Positions 23,619 through 36,279 of a DNA stretch of 64,000 bases are shown piece after piece. The position numbers were made by a program, and so were the translations under genes. Numbering within the stretch: position 1 is the first letter of the stretch; every line of letters starts with the position of its first letter. This stretch comes from Zanthoxylum bungeanum (taxonomy: Eukaryota > Streptophyta > Magnoliopsida > Sapindales > Rutaceae). The notes under the pieces are model-generated. The model did not search any database, was not told the origin of the DNA, and was given only the letters and a program-made list of their open reading frames with translations. The stretch covers positions 372,001-436,000 of the forward strand of contig SKCR01051195.1 of the NCBI GenBank assembly GCA_019454045.1, given 5' to 3'.

Positions 23619-25840
23619 CTCGATTGCAATAGTCCAACTTTACAATCAACGATTTCGGGTACACTCAAAATATAATGGTCAGTATAGTTCAACTATATAA
23701 CCAACTACAGGTGGAGTAGTATTTTAAGTACAGTCCAACTATTCATAGAAAGCAATAAAAGATATTAGTCCAACTAATATGTATTTATAACAACGATAAA
23801 TAATTAAAAGAGTGTATGTAAGCAAGTATTAAACAAAATTCCAAATTTAATACTAGCCTCCCACTATTTTTCGGCGAGCCTCTAACCCTCTGTAGAGTAC
23901 TCGGGAAACCCAAATTCCTAGTGGGCTAGGATCCCGTTAAATAACACACAACCTTGACTTTGGCCAACAAGTTGTATGAAACTTAACTAGGTAGATCTCT
24001 AAGATCAATTAGATCTCATCCAATTCCTAGATCCGGTAGGTGGACCTCCAAGTCCGAGATATATATCCAATATATATTTCCTAACCTTTTTCCTCTGAAT
24101 CAACTAAGCCTTGTCTTTGGCTCAACAAACTTAACGATTCCAGTTAAGCGCGACCCATTGACAGTGGGAAAGCTTCGTAATCCACACCGATGTACAGAAG
24201 TGACCTTGACTTTGGCCAACAAATCACAACTGCCCAAGACATGCGATATGTAACAAAGCTTTCGTGGTTCAAAAAAATCCGCGATGGACAATGATCTTGA
24301 ATTTGGCCAACAAACCAATGCCAATCTTGGATCTTGAGAAAGAACCACTCAATGGAAGGAAAATGCTTAATATTTGATGAGGGTTTTTCGCGTAAATTGG
24401 CAACCAATTTATTATCTTTGATTAGGTCTCATCATACACCATTAAACATGCATTCTAAAAGCATAATAAGGCGCGAATAAAATGATAATGATATGCGGAT
24501 GAATATATAACAAATTTGTTCCTAGAACAAATCTCTCACTTTCCTCTCTCCCGCTAGCACTATTCATACTTCTACCCAATTACATAATGCATTAAAGAAA
24601 CCTCATTTGCATTGAGGGGAATTGGTGATAAGAGAAATACAAAGAGTAAAGAGATGATAGGCTGGACACGCAGGTCTAATTTAAATAAATTCTAAATTTA
24701 TTACAACAATTTCTAAAATTTCCCCCACCCAACTAATATCCATCTGATATACATTATTCATATAAATACATCCAAGTATTCACACAAAGCATGTTATTCA
24801 ATCAATCTAATCCAATTAATTAATCTTTTAATTAATGATCATCCAATGTTCAAACAATGATTTGATTTGCGCGAGTCTAACCCGTTTAAGAATAAATACT
24901 CAAAGTACGTATTCTTGAATTATATCGAACTATAATTTTTAATCTAATTTAAATTGTATCCAATACTAATACATATTTAATTCCAAATTAAATAATTACA
25001 CTTACTTTTGTGCCTTAAAGACTTGGATTCCAAATCCAATCCAATTTGGTCTCAAAGGCCCAATTATTATCCAATACTATTTAATTAAAGTCCAATGGGC
25101 TTTCAATTAATTCTTTAGGCATGGGTTTGGCCATTATGGATCAAACCCAAGATGCCAAGGCCTAAATAGGAATCACCCTATGCCAAAAATCAATTTAGGC
25201 ACATTAGGCCCAATTAATTTTTTAAAGGCCCAAAGTTATATTTGGACTTTATGGAAATGGTTTTAGGCCCAATTGGATCCAACCCAATTGTCCAAAACCA
25301 TACTTGGCCCAACCAAGCCCATTAAGCCCAATTACAACAAATTAATTTAACATATTATTCCAAATTACATATTAATTTAATTAAAGTGCAATTAAGATAA
25401 TTAATTAATTAAACTAATATTTCCAAAACATCAATTAAACTAATTAATCATGCTTTATTATTCAATTCATGTCCAACACAATTGAAGTAAAATCAATTCT
25501 AAAACATGCTACATACTCACGGCAAAGGCATAGAAATAACATCCAATTTTGATTTCAATCCAATTAAATCAACAATCAATATTCATTTCATGCCAATTAA
25601 CATATCTAATTGTCAAATTTCAAAAAATTCACCATGAGCACCTTAGGGTTATATTCGGCCATTACAAGGAATTGGGGAAAATTAGATCCAATTATTTTTT
25701 CTCAAATCCTATGATGCATAAATCTAATTCATCATCATCAATGCACAACCAAACTACCAATTTGGAAAATTCATACTCGAAGCACAAAAAACCCCAAATA
25801 AAGTATATAAACCCTAAAATCCAAATCAAGCTTAGATCTT
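23619..25840 (-). other. Noncoding leader of Copia C
   Basis: The gag-proximal hairpin is at about 23620-23650 with TTGATTG pairing with CAATCGA in sense. Upstream palindromes carry TTGGACT-type cores. Four TTGACTTTGGCCAAC-like motifs lie near 23953, 24110, 24203 and 24296. TGG/CCA-spaced palindromes include TATTTAATT/AATTAAATA near 24975 and TTGGATT/AATCCAA near 25025. No convincing gene is present; the 112-codon frame at 25549-25887 crosses into the LTR and resembles nothing I know. Confidence 0.75.
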
Positions 25841-25852
25841 GCTCTGATACCA
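25841..25852 (-). other. Primer binding site of Copia C
   Basis: On the minus strand it reads TGGTATCAGAGC, the standard plant Copia primer site, directly inside the 5' LTR. Confidence 0.9.
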
Positions 25853-25853
25853 T

Positions 25854-26905
25854 TGTTAGTGTCCTAGACATGCCACGGGATCTCTAAGTGTGATTTGTGT
25901 GTGAATTAATCAAAGAAAGTTGTGGAAATACTCACTTTGATTGGATGAAGTTCAAGACTTTTTCTTTGTTGTAAGCTCCAAGCCTTTGATTTGAATTCCA
26001 AACTCTAAGGTAAGTTTCCATATCACCTTAAGTTGACTCCTTATGTGCTAGCAAGAACAAAAATTTGAAAGAAAAAATTTCCCTCCAAAAGGTATTACAA
26101 TCGGCCAAGAGAGAAAATGGGAAGATGAATAGTTCTTTTTTGTGTTTTCCAAAAACATATATTAAGTGTTGACTTGGTAGGTGTGTGTTAATAAAAATCT
26201 AATTAATTGTTCCCAACCACTTCCATCAAATGTCTAACATTTGATGTAAGTAAAGTGGGTCCCACCACTTTAAATTCAAATTTTGGTTGGCTTACACAAC
26301 ACACTTTGGGCCCGGTTCGTTTAATCCGACTAAACGAATTTTCTGTCGCAACGTAATTAAATCCAATTTAATTAAATAATGATGCCCAACAAAATTATTA
26401 CGGAAGTCGCTTACGAATTAATTCCAAATTAATTCGTTCGCTTGAATTAAAATCCAATTTTAATTCCGTGTAGAAATTCAATTTCAATTAATATATCCAA
26501 TATATTATTTTAGCCCAAATAAATAAATTAAATAGAAAAATCCAACTTAACTGTTAAATTTATTTTACCGATTAATTCCAAATTAATCGCGTTCTCTCTT
26601 CTACACAAATTAATCCCAGATTAATTCATGACGTAATTAATCCCAGATTAATTTTCTCTCTGTTAATTAATCCCAGATTAATTTTTACCGTAATTAATCC
26701 CAGATTAATTTTCTCTCTCATAATTAATCCCAGATTAATTTTGTTGGAGTCAAATGTCATCGGTGAATCTTTGGGAAGTGACCCAAGAGATTCCAGGATA
26801 TATTAGCAATAAATCTGGTTGTCGGCCTATCCGAACACGTGCATACCCCGTACCACGTTCTTACCAATTTATAAGACATGGTTGGATTCTAGCAAAGCAC
26901 CGTGC
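25854..26905 (-). repeat. Copia C 5' LTR, left part (interrupted by element D)
   Basis: It starts TGTTAGTGTCCTAGACATGCC and contains a very clean palindrome array at about 26345-26750, nearly all with CCA spacers. Examples are arms ACGAATTAATT/AATTAATTCGT and GAATTAAAAT/ATTTTAATTC, plus several AATTAATC/GATTAATT copies. It stops at CGTGC (26901-26905), the target duplication of D, and resumes at 39877. Confidence 0.92.
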
Positions 26906-27815
26906 TGTTGGACAATTATGACCCATAGCATCACTATTTTGTAAAGAAGTTGGTGTTCTTGTACAAAATTAACTATGTGACAAAGGAAATTGCTCTTTTA
27001 TCATTTTGTAATTGGATTACTTAAATATATAAATGATAAAAGTCCACATGATTAGTACCAGATTAATAAGATATGAGACAATATTAATCCATGAAAGGTT
27101 TAATCATTAAATATCCTTAGTCGTAGTATTATCGAGTTTGGACATCGATAATGCGGAATAGGCTAGTATTGCACTTGTGCGCGTTATGGAAGCTTAATGG
27201 CATAGCTCCCATATATTTAAGTATTGGATACTTATGCATGTGTGATAGGAGGTTCTGTTTGCCGAAGGTACGGGAACAGCTTCGCTCTAGATAGACCCCT
27301 CGGAATCCCATTGGTAGTATGACTATGTGTCTATGGGAATCCGAATCAGGGTAGGTGTATTTGGTGTTAACCTGAGACTTGCATTGCTAATACTTGCGAC
27401 AATTAGTATACTTTGGTTTTGGTCATCCGGGGCTTTAACAGGTTCTGTGTACGCCTCTTCTGGGTACACTGAGAATCGTAGTGTGTTAGGTGTGATGTCA
27501 AGATGGAAGTATCACTTCAGTCATATGGAGGTGATGATCACGTAGGATACGAAACTAGTACTCTTAAGTACTGCAGTCATCAGGATAATATTACTAGGTC
27601 ATGATTATCCGATTATAGAGACTAGTTTCCAGTGATCCGATATATGCTTCGTATGGGGCAGACACAATTCCAGCCCTAGGCCTAGCATGTGACATCCGAT
27701 ACTGGATCGTAATACGCAATACTTCGTATACTACACCTGATAAAGATTGTATATTATTCGTTGAATATTTCTGGAGAATTGGGTAGGCACGGTGCTTTGA
27801 TAGAAGCCAACCATG
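26906..27815 (+). repeat. Copia D 5' LTR, 3'-truncated
   Basis: The first 910 bp of the LTR match solo LTR E until about CCATGTCT, then the sequence switches to the gag zinc-knuckle region. The sense LTR reading frame is intact at 27327-27545. The palindrome array is missing because of the deletion. Confidence 0.88.
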
Positions 27816-29548
27816 TCTGACTAAACTGTGGCAAACGGGGTCACTGGAAGTGTGACTGCTGTATGGACAAGGCAGACATAAAGGAATTGAAGGCGGGCAA
27901 GGCTCCGACTTCAGATGTGTTTGTTATAAACATGTCCACTACTAGTTTTAAAAATTGGATTTTTGATACTGAATGTGGTACATACAAATGTACTGATGTT
28001 TGGGATCTGCTGTTTAGTAGGAGACTAGTTTCAGATGAGGTCGACCTACGAGTCAGAAACGGGACGAGAGTCGCTGTTTTGGCTGTGGGAACCTGAGTTT
28101 TGGAACTACCCTTTGGGCATGTACTTAAATTAGGAAACTTTTATAATGTACCTAGTTTGACTAGAAACATTATCTCTATATCTAGTTTAACCCGTTGCGG
28201 GTATACCTTTATGTTCCAGAACACTGAGTGTTTTGTTTATAAAGATGATATTGAGATATACACATTAGATGTGAATAACAATACTTATATTTTGAATATA
28301 AACAAATATCAAACATATAACATGACAAACAAATGGCTCAAACTGAATTAATCAGATGAGACTTATTTGTGGCATTGTTGTCTAGGACACATTAAACAAG
28401 ACTCGTATATCCACACTTTCGAAGAGTGGATACTTGGACGGATTTGATCCTAATTCAAATGAAGTCTGCGAATCTTGTTTATTAGGCAAAGTGCCTAAAA
28501 TTCCTTTTAGCGGTAAAGGTACACGTGCCACCGAACTATTAACCCTTGTTAATGGTGATGTATGTGGGCCCATGTCTAGCTAGGCTAGATGTGGATTTGA
28601 ATACTTTGTAACCATTACAGATGTTGCATCGCGTTATGGTTATGTGTACCTTATGACACATAAGTCGAAAACTTTTGATATAATCAAAGAGTTTCGACAC
28701 GAAGTAGAAAAACAGACCGGTAAAAGTATTAAAACATCACGGTCGGACCATGGTGGAAAATACTTGAATAATGAGTTTCTCGATTACTTGAAAGAGTATG
28801 GTATTATTTCACAGTGGACTCCACATGGAACACCTCAACTGAGTAGTGTGTCCGAACGAAGAGTGGTGTGTCCGAACGAAGAAACTGGACTTTGTTGGAC
28901 ATGGTTAGGTCAATAATGAGTCGCACTGAGCTACTAATTTCCTTCAGGGGATACGCATTGAACAGTGCAATACTTATTTTGAATAAGGTTCCGACAAAGT
29001 CTGTTGGACGGACTCCATATTAAATATGGACAGGAAAGAAACCAGGTTTCTCATTCCTGAAGATTTGGGAATGCTGGGCATATGTTTGGATGATACCAAA
29101 CTACAACCCAAATTGGATAAATGCCAATTTGTAATTGGTTATCCTAAGGAAATTAATTCCACAACTCACAAGAGAACAAAGATATGTGTTGCTCTCCATG
29201 CGGTTTTTCCTAAGAGGAATTCCTAAATGTAGTGGCAATTGGGAGGAAAGTAGAACTCGATGAAAATCGGAGTAATACTGTTCCTGACACCGATTTCCTA
29301 ATGGATGAATTTGTACCATAATCTTCTAATACATAAGAACAACGTAGGTCGGAGAGAGTCAGAAAACAACCTAAGAGCTATAAGTTTCTTATCTCACCTC
29401 ATAAATATATTAATCTTATTGAGGATAATGAGCCGGCTACGTATGAGGTAGCGATACAAGGTATCGACTCCGCTATATGGCAAGGTGCCATGAAGTACGA
29501 AATGGATTCCATGTATACCAACCATGTTTGGACACTGGTTGATGTACC
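27816..29548 (+). pseudogene. Degenerate gag-pol of Copia D, first part
   Basis: It starts in the gag zinc knuckle (LNCGKRGHWK-like), followed by protease (27950-28010, DTEC in place of DSGC). Pre-integrase and integrase follow to about 29010, with the D-D-E region still legible in the 28644-28916 frame. It ends where solo LTR E inserted, before the reverse transcriptase. Several frames are open for 60-90 codons but stops separate them. Near 28850-28885 a short stretch around GTGTCCGAACGA is duplicated. Confidence 0.85.
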
Positions 29549-31539
29549 TGTTGGACAATTATGACCCATAGCATCACTATTTGTACATATCATGGTGTTG
29601 TCGTACAAATTAACTATGTGACAAAGGAAATTGCCCTTTTATCATTTGTAATTAGATTACCGAGATGTATAAATGATAGAAGGTCCATATGATTAGTTCC
29701 GGATTGAGATGATATGAGACATTATCAATCCATAAAGGTTTAATCATTAAATATCCTTAGTCAGATTATTATAGAGATTGGACATCGATAATGCGTAAAA
29801 GACTAGTATTACACTTGTGCGCGTTGTGGGAGCATAACGACATAGTTCTCATATATTTGGGTATAAGATACTCTTGCAAGTGTAATAGGAGGTTGTGTTT
29901 ACCGATGGTACTAAAACAGCTTCGCTCTGGATAGACCCCTCGGAATTCCATTGGTAGTATGACTATGTGTCTATGGAAGTCCGAATCAGGGTAGGTGTAT
30001 TTGGTCTTAACCTGAGACTTACACCGCTAATACTTGCGACAATCAATATACTTTGGTTTTGGTCATCCAGGGATTTAAATGGTTCTGTGTACGCCTCTTC
30101 TGGGTATATTGTGAATCGTAGTGTATTGGGTGTGATGTCGAGATGGAAGTATCACTCCAGTCATAGTGGAGATGATGATCACATAGGATACGAAACTGGT
30201 TCTCTTATGTACTGCAGTCATCAGGATAATATGACTAGGTCATGATTATCCGATTATATAGACTAGTTACCAGAGATCCGATATGTGCTTCGTACGGGGA
30301 GACACAATTCCAGCCCCAGTCCTTGCACCTGACATCCGATGTTGGATCGTAATACGCAATACTACGTATACTATGCCTGATATAGATCACATATTCCAAT
30401 AAGAATATTTCTGGAGAATTGGGTAGGCACGGTGCTTTGCTAGAAGCCAACCATGTCTTGTAAATCGGTAAAAGCGTAGTACTAGGTACGTATGTGTTCG
30501 GATAGTCTGACGACCGGATTTACTGCCAACATATCCGGGGATCTCATGGGTCACTTCCCGAAGATTCACTGATGACGTATGACTCGCACTTTATTAATCT
30601 GGGATTAATTAGTAGAGAGAGAAAATTAATCTAGGATTATTTACGGAGATATTTTATATAGGATAAAATATTATTTAAAGAGAGAAAACGATTAATTTGG
30701 AATTAATCGATAAAATAATATATTCGATATATTATACGAAATTGGATTTCGACGCGGAATTAAAATTAGATTTTAATTCGGGCGAACGAATTAATTTAGA
30801 ATTAATTCGTCAGCGACGTGAATAGTAATTTTGCTAGGCATAATTATTTAATTACGTCGCAACGGAAAATTCGTTAATTCGGAATTAGCAAACCCGAGCC
30901 CGGGAGTGTTTGCAGGCGCACTCGTATTTCAAATTCAAGTGCGGCCCACAAGTCACATCAAGCGTCAAATCACTAGTCAATTAATTGATGTGATGTCTAG
31001 TCACTTTGAGTGATGTGACAACTTGTCACTTGTGATTGATGGTGGTAGTTGGATGGCTTAATTGCCTTATACCTTTTTGACTTTTGGAAATTCAAATTTT
31101 GGTATATGTTTTATTGATTTTGGAAATCAAAAACCACCTAACACAGCTCATTCTCTCTTCTTCTCTTTTTGCATCTCACGGCCTTGAGCCATTTTTCCCT
31201 CAAAAATCTGCTAATACCGAGACTTGAAGGAGAAGTAAGGAAAGATTTGCGGCAAAGTTTTCCGAGTGCTAGCACGCTTTCAGAGTCTTGCGAAGGTGAT
31301 AGGGAAACCCACCCGTGGGCATGGAATGCACACCAAGCTTGGAGCTTGAAGGACCGAAAATTGGAGCTCAAAATTTTGAAGAAAACCGAGAGCCTCTTTG
31401 GGAAAAGCTTGAAGATTTTTTTGTTCCTTGCGTCGCAAAAGCTGATTGTTGTAAGTATGATTCCGCCATACTTTTACGAGTATTCACATATATGTTTCAT
31501 TGCTTGAAATCGATCTTGGGACTAACTAGAAACCCAACA
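29549..31539 (+). mobile_element. Solo LTR E (1991 bp) with target duplication
   Basis: A complete LTR, TGTTGGACAATT to AAACCCAACA, sits inside D's pol with GTACC on both sides (29544-29548 and 31540-31544). The pol sequence continues across it. Such a remnant is the known product of unequal recombination between two LTRs of one element. Palindrome array near 30595-30870; sense LTR reading frame at 29967-30245. Confidence 0.93.
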
Positions 31540-31544
31540 GTACC

Positions 31545-32811
31545 AAAAGGCATTGTGCCTATTGGTAACAGATGGGTTTTCATGGTGAAGACAAACATGG
31601 ATGGCAACATACAAACGTACAAAGCTAGGCTTGTAGCGAAAGGGTATCGTCATCAATATAGTGTCGATTACGATGAAACCTTTTACCTGTTGCCATGATT
31701 AAATCCATTCGGATAATGCTTGATATTGCTGCATATTTCGTTTATGAAATATGGCAAATGGATGTCAAAACCGTTTTCCTTAACGGAAACCTTTTGGAGG
31801 ATGTTTACAACATCCTGATGGTTTTGTCGTGCCAAAACATGCAAACAAGGTTTGCAAGTTAACTCGATCCATTTATGGATTGAAGCAAGCATTATGTTCT
31901 TGGAACCAATGTTTTGTTGAGATCATAATGGTATATGATTTCATTCAAAACAAAGATGATTCTTATGTATATAAGAAGGTTAGTGGGAGCGCACTGACAT
32001 TGGATGTCCTATTCGTTGATGATGTATTGCTTCTTAGCAATGACATTCCCATATTACAATCGATGAAAGCCTGGCTTTCATTAAAATTCTCCATGGAATA
32101 CTTGGGAGATGGAACCTTTATTCTAGGAATAAGGATCTACTGGGATAGATCTAAAAGTTGTTGGCACTCTCCGAGAACTCGTACTGTGACAAACATATAC
32201 ACGACCTGGTGTCTCATATACTTTGAGCATATGAAGTCACAATTAAGCCGATCCAGGCGATGGTCACTGGATTGATGTAAAGAACATCCTTGAGTATCTT
32301 AGACGAACTAAGGATCCTTTCTTAATTTATGGAGAATGCGAACATGAGGTAACTGGGTTCACTGTTGCAAGTTTCTGAACCGATGAAGATGACTTTGAGT
32401 CACATTCAGGGTACGAATTTTGTTTGAACAACAGAACAGTGAGCTAGAAATCTTCCAAGCAAGACACCATTGTCGATTCAACAAAAATCGGATTATATTG
32501 TTGCAGCTAAGGCAGCAAAAGAAGCATTTTGGATTTATAAAATTCCTAATTAGATTAGGAGTAGTTCTGTTAACAGTTGAGCAGGGCTACAACACAGGCT
32601 AAGGAATTACGGTCTCATCAATGATCCAAGTATGTACTTCAAATGGTTTTATCTGATTCCTGAGATCATACATCGTGGTGATGTGATGATCGAATAAATC
32701 GCATCAGATGACAACTTTGTGAATCCGCTGGCGAAAGTGATATCTCAGCATAAGTATGAGCGACCCGTATATAGTTCATGTGTTAGACACTTGAGTGATT
32801 GGCTATAGGCC
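31545..32811 (+). pseudogene. Degenerate pol of Copia D, second part (RT and RNase H)
   Basis: It resumes directly after the second GTACC with the start of reverse transcriptase (GNRWVFMVKTNMDGN). The 31829-32275 frame keeps the IYGLKQA motif and a modified FVDD catalytic site. RNase H traces extend to about 32760. A gap near 31690 and one near 31810 shift the frame. Confidence 0.85.
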
Positions 32812-33083
32812 AAGTGGGAGATTGTTGGACAATTATGACCCATAGCATCACTATTTTGTAAAGAACATGGTGTTCTTGTACAAAATTAACTATGTGACAA
32901 AGGAAATTACTCTTTTATCATTTTGTAATTGGATTACTTAGATATATAAATGATAAAAGTCCATATGATTAGTACCGGATTAATAAGATATAAGACAATA
33001 TTAATCCACGAAAGGTTTAATCATTAAATATCATTAGTCGTAGTATTATCGAGATTGGACATCGATAATGCGGAATAGGCTAG
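32812..33083 (+). repeat. Copia D polypurine tract and start of 3' LTR
   Basis: The tract AAGTGGGAGAT (32812-32822) is followed by LTR start TGTTGGACAATTATGACC at 32823. The LTR is cut after 261 bp, at GAATAGGCTAG, by a Tat LTR fragment. Its tail reappears near 38761. Confidence 0.88.
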
Positions 33084-34259
33084 TGTAGGACACAGAAATC
33101 GGTGACGCTGTCCTGGGCTCGCGGCCCGGTCGGGAGTACGGAATAGCCCACGGGTAACTAAACCGGAGAAATAACATGGAGTCACCACCCGGTGCGAACC
33201 GGGAAAATGATTTAAGGCCGCACTCACCCCTCGCAATGGAAGACCTCAAACCGTTGGGTTCGGAATGGTCCATTACTTATGCCACTTGTAATGAAATGAT
33301 TTGTGCAATAATCTAACCAAGCCTAAGCAACATATATTTCCAAGGATAATTTACTCCTAAGTTCGCATGTATAAAATTAATCATCATAACGGCAAACCCA
33401 AGATATCACACAATAATCTCATGAACATGTTGAATTATCAAACACGAAAAAAATAAATAACAACCTAAACATAAATGTAAATTGAATGCCTATTGCGAAA
33501 GGAGATAACCAAATCATGCATATATGAATAACGTACTAATAGCTAAATCATGCTTAAGAACCAAGTAACATAATAACGACCTAATCAGGCTTGAACTCCA
33601 TCTCACGAACACATCAAATAGATAAATGCGGGAATACAAATAGATGATAACAGTAAAAGTGTCATTAATGGAATGGTATGATTAATTACAAAATACAAGA
33701 GAAATCAACCAAGAAGCAATTATGCATGAAATGAAAAGAAATCAGTTCAGTGTATGTGCGTTCGTTTAGCGTTTGAAAATGCGTTCGAATGGTAAACAGA
33801 AGGTTCGCGTTCGTATAGCGTTCGAGAACGCGTTCGAACGAGACAAGACCTGATGCATGATAAAACAAAACGCATGAGCGTTCGAGTAGCATTCGTAAAC
33901 GCGTTCGAACGGTAAACAGAAGGTTCACGTTCGTATAGCGTTTGATAACGCTTTCGAACGGGACAAGACCAGATGAAATAAAACACATGCGCGTCCGAGT
34001 AGTGTTCGTAAACGCATTCGAACGGGAAACAGAATGTTCGCATTCGTATAGCGTTCGAGAACGCGTTCGAATGAGACAAGACCTGATGCATGATAGACGA
34101 CGCAAACACATACATAGATAATCAAATGTACAATGTAAGATCCTGTGTGCCCGATTGAACATATTTCCCAATCAATCGGGTGTACCTCGTCCGACGTGGT
34201 AAAACATCGTGGTAAAGGTAGCCTTTAGGCATTTTCCCTCGAATAGAGGACCTTTAATC
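33084..34259 (-). repeat. Tat-type Gypsy LTR fragment (minus strand)
   Basis: Beginning TGTAGG, it matches in reverse the last 1.1 kb of the Tat LTR at 54892-57879, including the block around GGCCGCACTCACCCC. It also has the GTTCGAACG-rich tandem repeats (here 33755-34080). Its other end is cut by Copia F, so at least 1.8 kb of the LTR and any internal part are missing. Confidence 0.85.
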
Positions 34260-36268
34260 TGTTGGTGTTTGCTAAGGTCCCAAGATCATAAAACAAGCAT
34301 GAAACAAGTGCGAATACAACGAGGGAGTTGCAGAATACTCACATCGATCGATTGAGCGACGCTTTGACGAACAAAAACTTGAATTTCTGCCTCCAACAGC
34401 TCACGGCAGTGAGCTTACTGCAGTCCTCCAAATTTGGCCATAGGTGAGCTCCAAGCTTCGTCAAAGGATTCCCGGCATATGGGTGGACTTCTCTATCACC
34501 TTCACATGATTTCGTAGTGTGCTAGCACTCCCGATTTTGCCACAAAATCGTGACTCTAAGCTTCCCTTTTCCTCTTGGCTCACGGCAGTGAGCTGCCTAA
34601 ACCAGTGAGAAAATAGCCCACCATGGGCGAGAGAGAGAGAGGTGAGAGAAAGAGAGAGTTGAGTGGTTTGTTCCAAATTTGTGTATCTTATACACAAATG
34701 TGAATTTCAAATTCATTTACAATGAATTTGGCTTTCAAAAAGTCAAGCATTTAATGCTCCATCCACTGACATCAACTTACATCAATCAATCAATCAATTG
34801 TCACATCACTCAAAGTGACATGTGATTTGACGCTTGATTTGATGCTTGATTTGACTTACGTGCCGCACTCGAATTCGAAATGCGAATGCGCTCGCAAATA
34901 ATCTCGGGCTCGGGTTCGCTAATTCTAAATTAACGAATATTCCGTTGCATCGTAATTAAATGATTGCACCTAGCGAAATCACTATTCACGTCCCTAACGA
35001 ATTAATTCTAAATTAATTCGTTCGCCCGAATTAAAATCTAATTTTAATTCCGCGTCGAAATCCAATTTCGTTTAATATATCAAATTTATTAATTTATCGA
35101 TTAATTCCAAATTAATCATTATCTCTCTTTAAATGATATTTTATCCCAGATAAAATATCTTCGCAATTAATCCCAGATTAATTTTCTCTCTCTACTAATT
35201 AATCCCAGATTAATTTAGAGTGCGAGTCATACGTCATCGGTGAATCTTTGGGAAGCGACCCATGAGATCCTCGGATATGTTGGCAGTAAATTCGGTCGTC
35301 GGACTATCCGAACACGTAAGTACCTAGTACTAGGTTTGTACCGATTTACAAGACAATGTTGGCTTCTAGCAAAGCGCCATACCTACCCAATTCTCCAGAA
35401 ATATCCTTACAGGAATAAAGGATCTATATCAGGCGTAGTATACGTAGTATTGCATATGTCGATCCAGTATCAGATGATTACGTGCTAGGCTTGGGGCTGG
35501 AATTGTGTCTGCCCCGTACGAAGCACATGTCAGTTGTCTGGTAACTAGTCTCTATAATCGGATAAACATGACCTTGTCATTTTATCCCGACGACTGCAGT
35601 ACTTAAGAGAACCAGTACCGTATCTTACGCGACCATAATCTCCATATGACTGGAGTGACACTTCCATCTTGACATCACACCCAACACACTACGATTCTCA
35701 ATATACCCAGCATAGGCGTACACAGAACCTGTTAAAGCACTGGACGACCGCAACCAAAGTATATTGATTGTCGTAAGTATTAGCGGTGCAAGTCTCAGGT
35801 TAAGACCAAATACACCTACCCTGATTTCGGACTTCCATAGACACATAGTCATACTACCAATGGAATTCCGAGGGGGTCTATCCAGAGCGAAGTTGTTTCC
35901 CGTACCATCGGTAAAACACAACCTCATATTACACTTGCATGAGTATCCTATACCCAAATATATGAGAACTATGTCGTTATGCCCTCACAACGCGCACAAG
36001 TGTAATATTAGTCTTTTACGCATTTATCGATGTCCAATCTCGACAATGCTCTGACTATGGATATTTAATGATTTATCCTTCGTGGACTGATACTGTCTCA
36101 TATCATTCTCAATCCAGGAACAAATCATAAGGACCTCCTATCATTTATACATCTAGGTGATCTAATCACAAATGATAAGAGTGCAATCTCCTTTGTCACA
36201 TAGTTAATTTGTACAACAACACCATGATCTGTACAAATAGTGACGCTATTGGTCATAATTGTCCAACA
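34260..36268 (-). repeat. Copia F 3' LTR (2009 bp)
   Basis: Plus-strand ends are TGTTGGTGTTTGC and AATTGTCCAACA. It is a full-length LTR of the main family, diverged from B's. The palindrome array is near 34930-35225, including arms AATTAATC/GATTAATT and ATATTTTATC/GATAAAATAT around CCA. The sense LTR frame is 35625-35957. The polypurine tract follows at 36269-36279 in degraded form. Confidence 0.88.
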
Positions 36269-36279
36269 ATTTCCCACTT

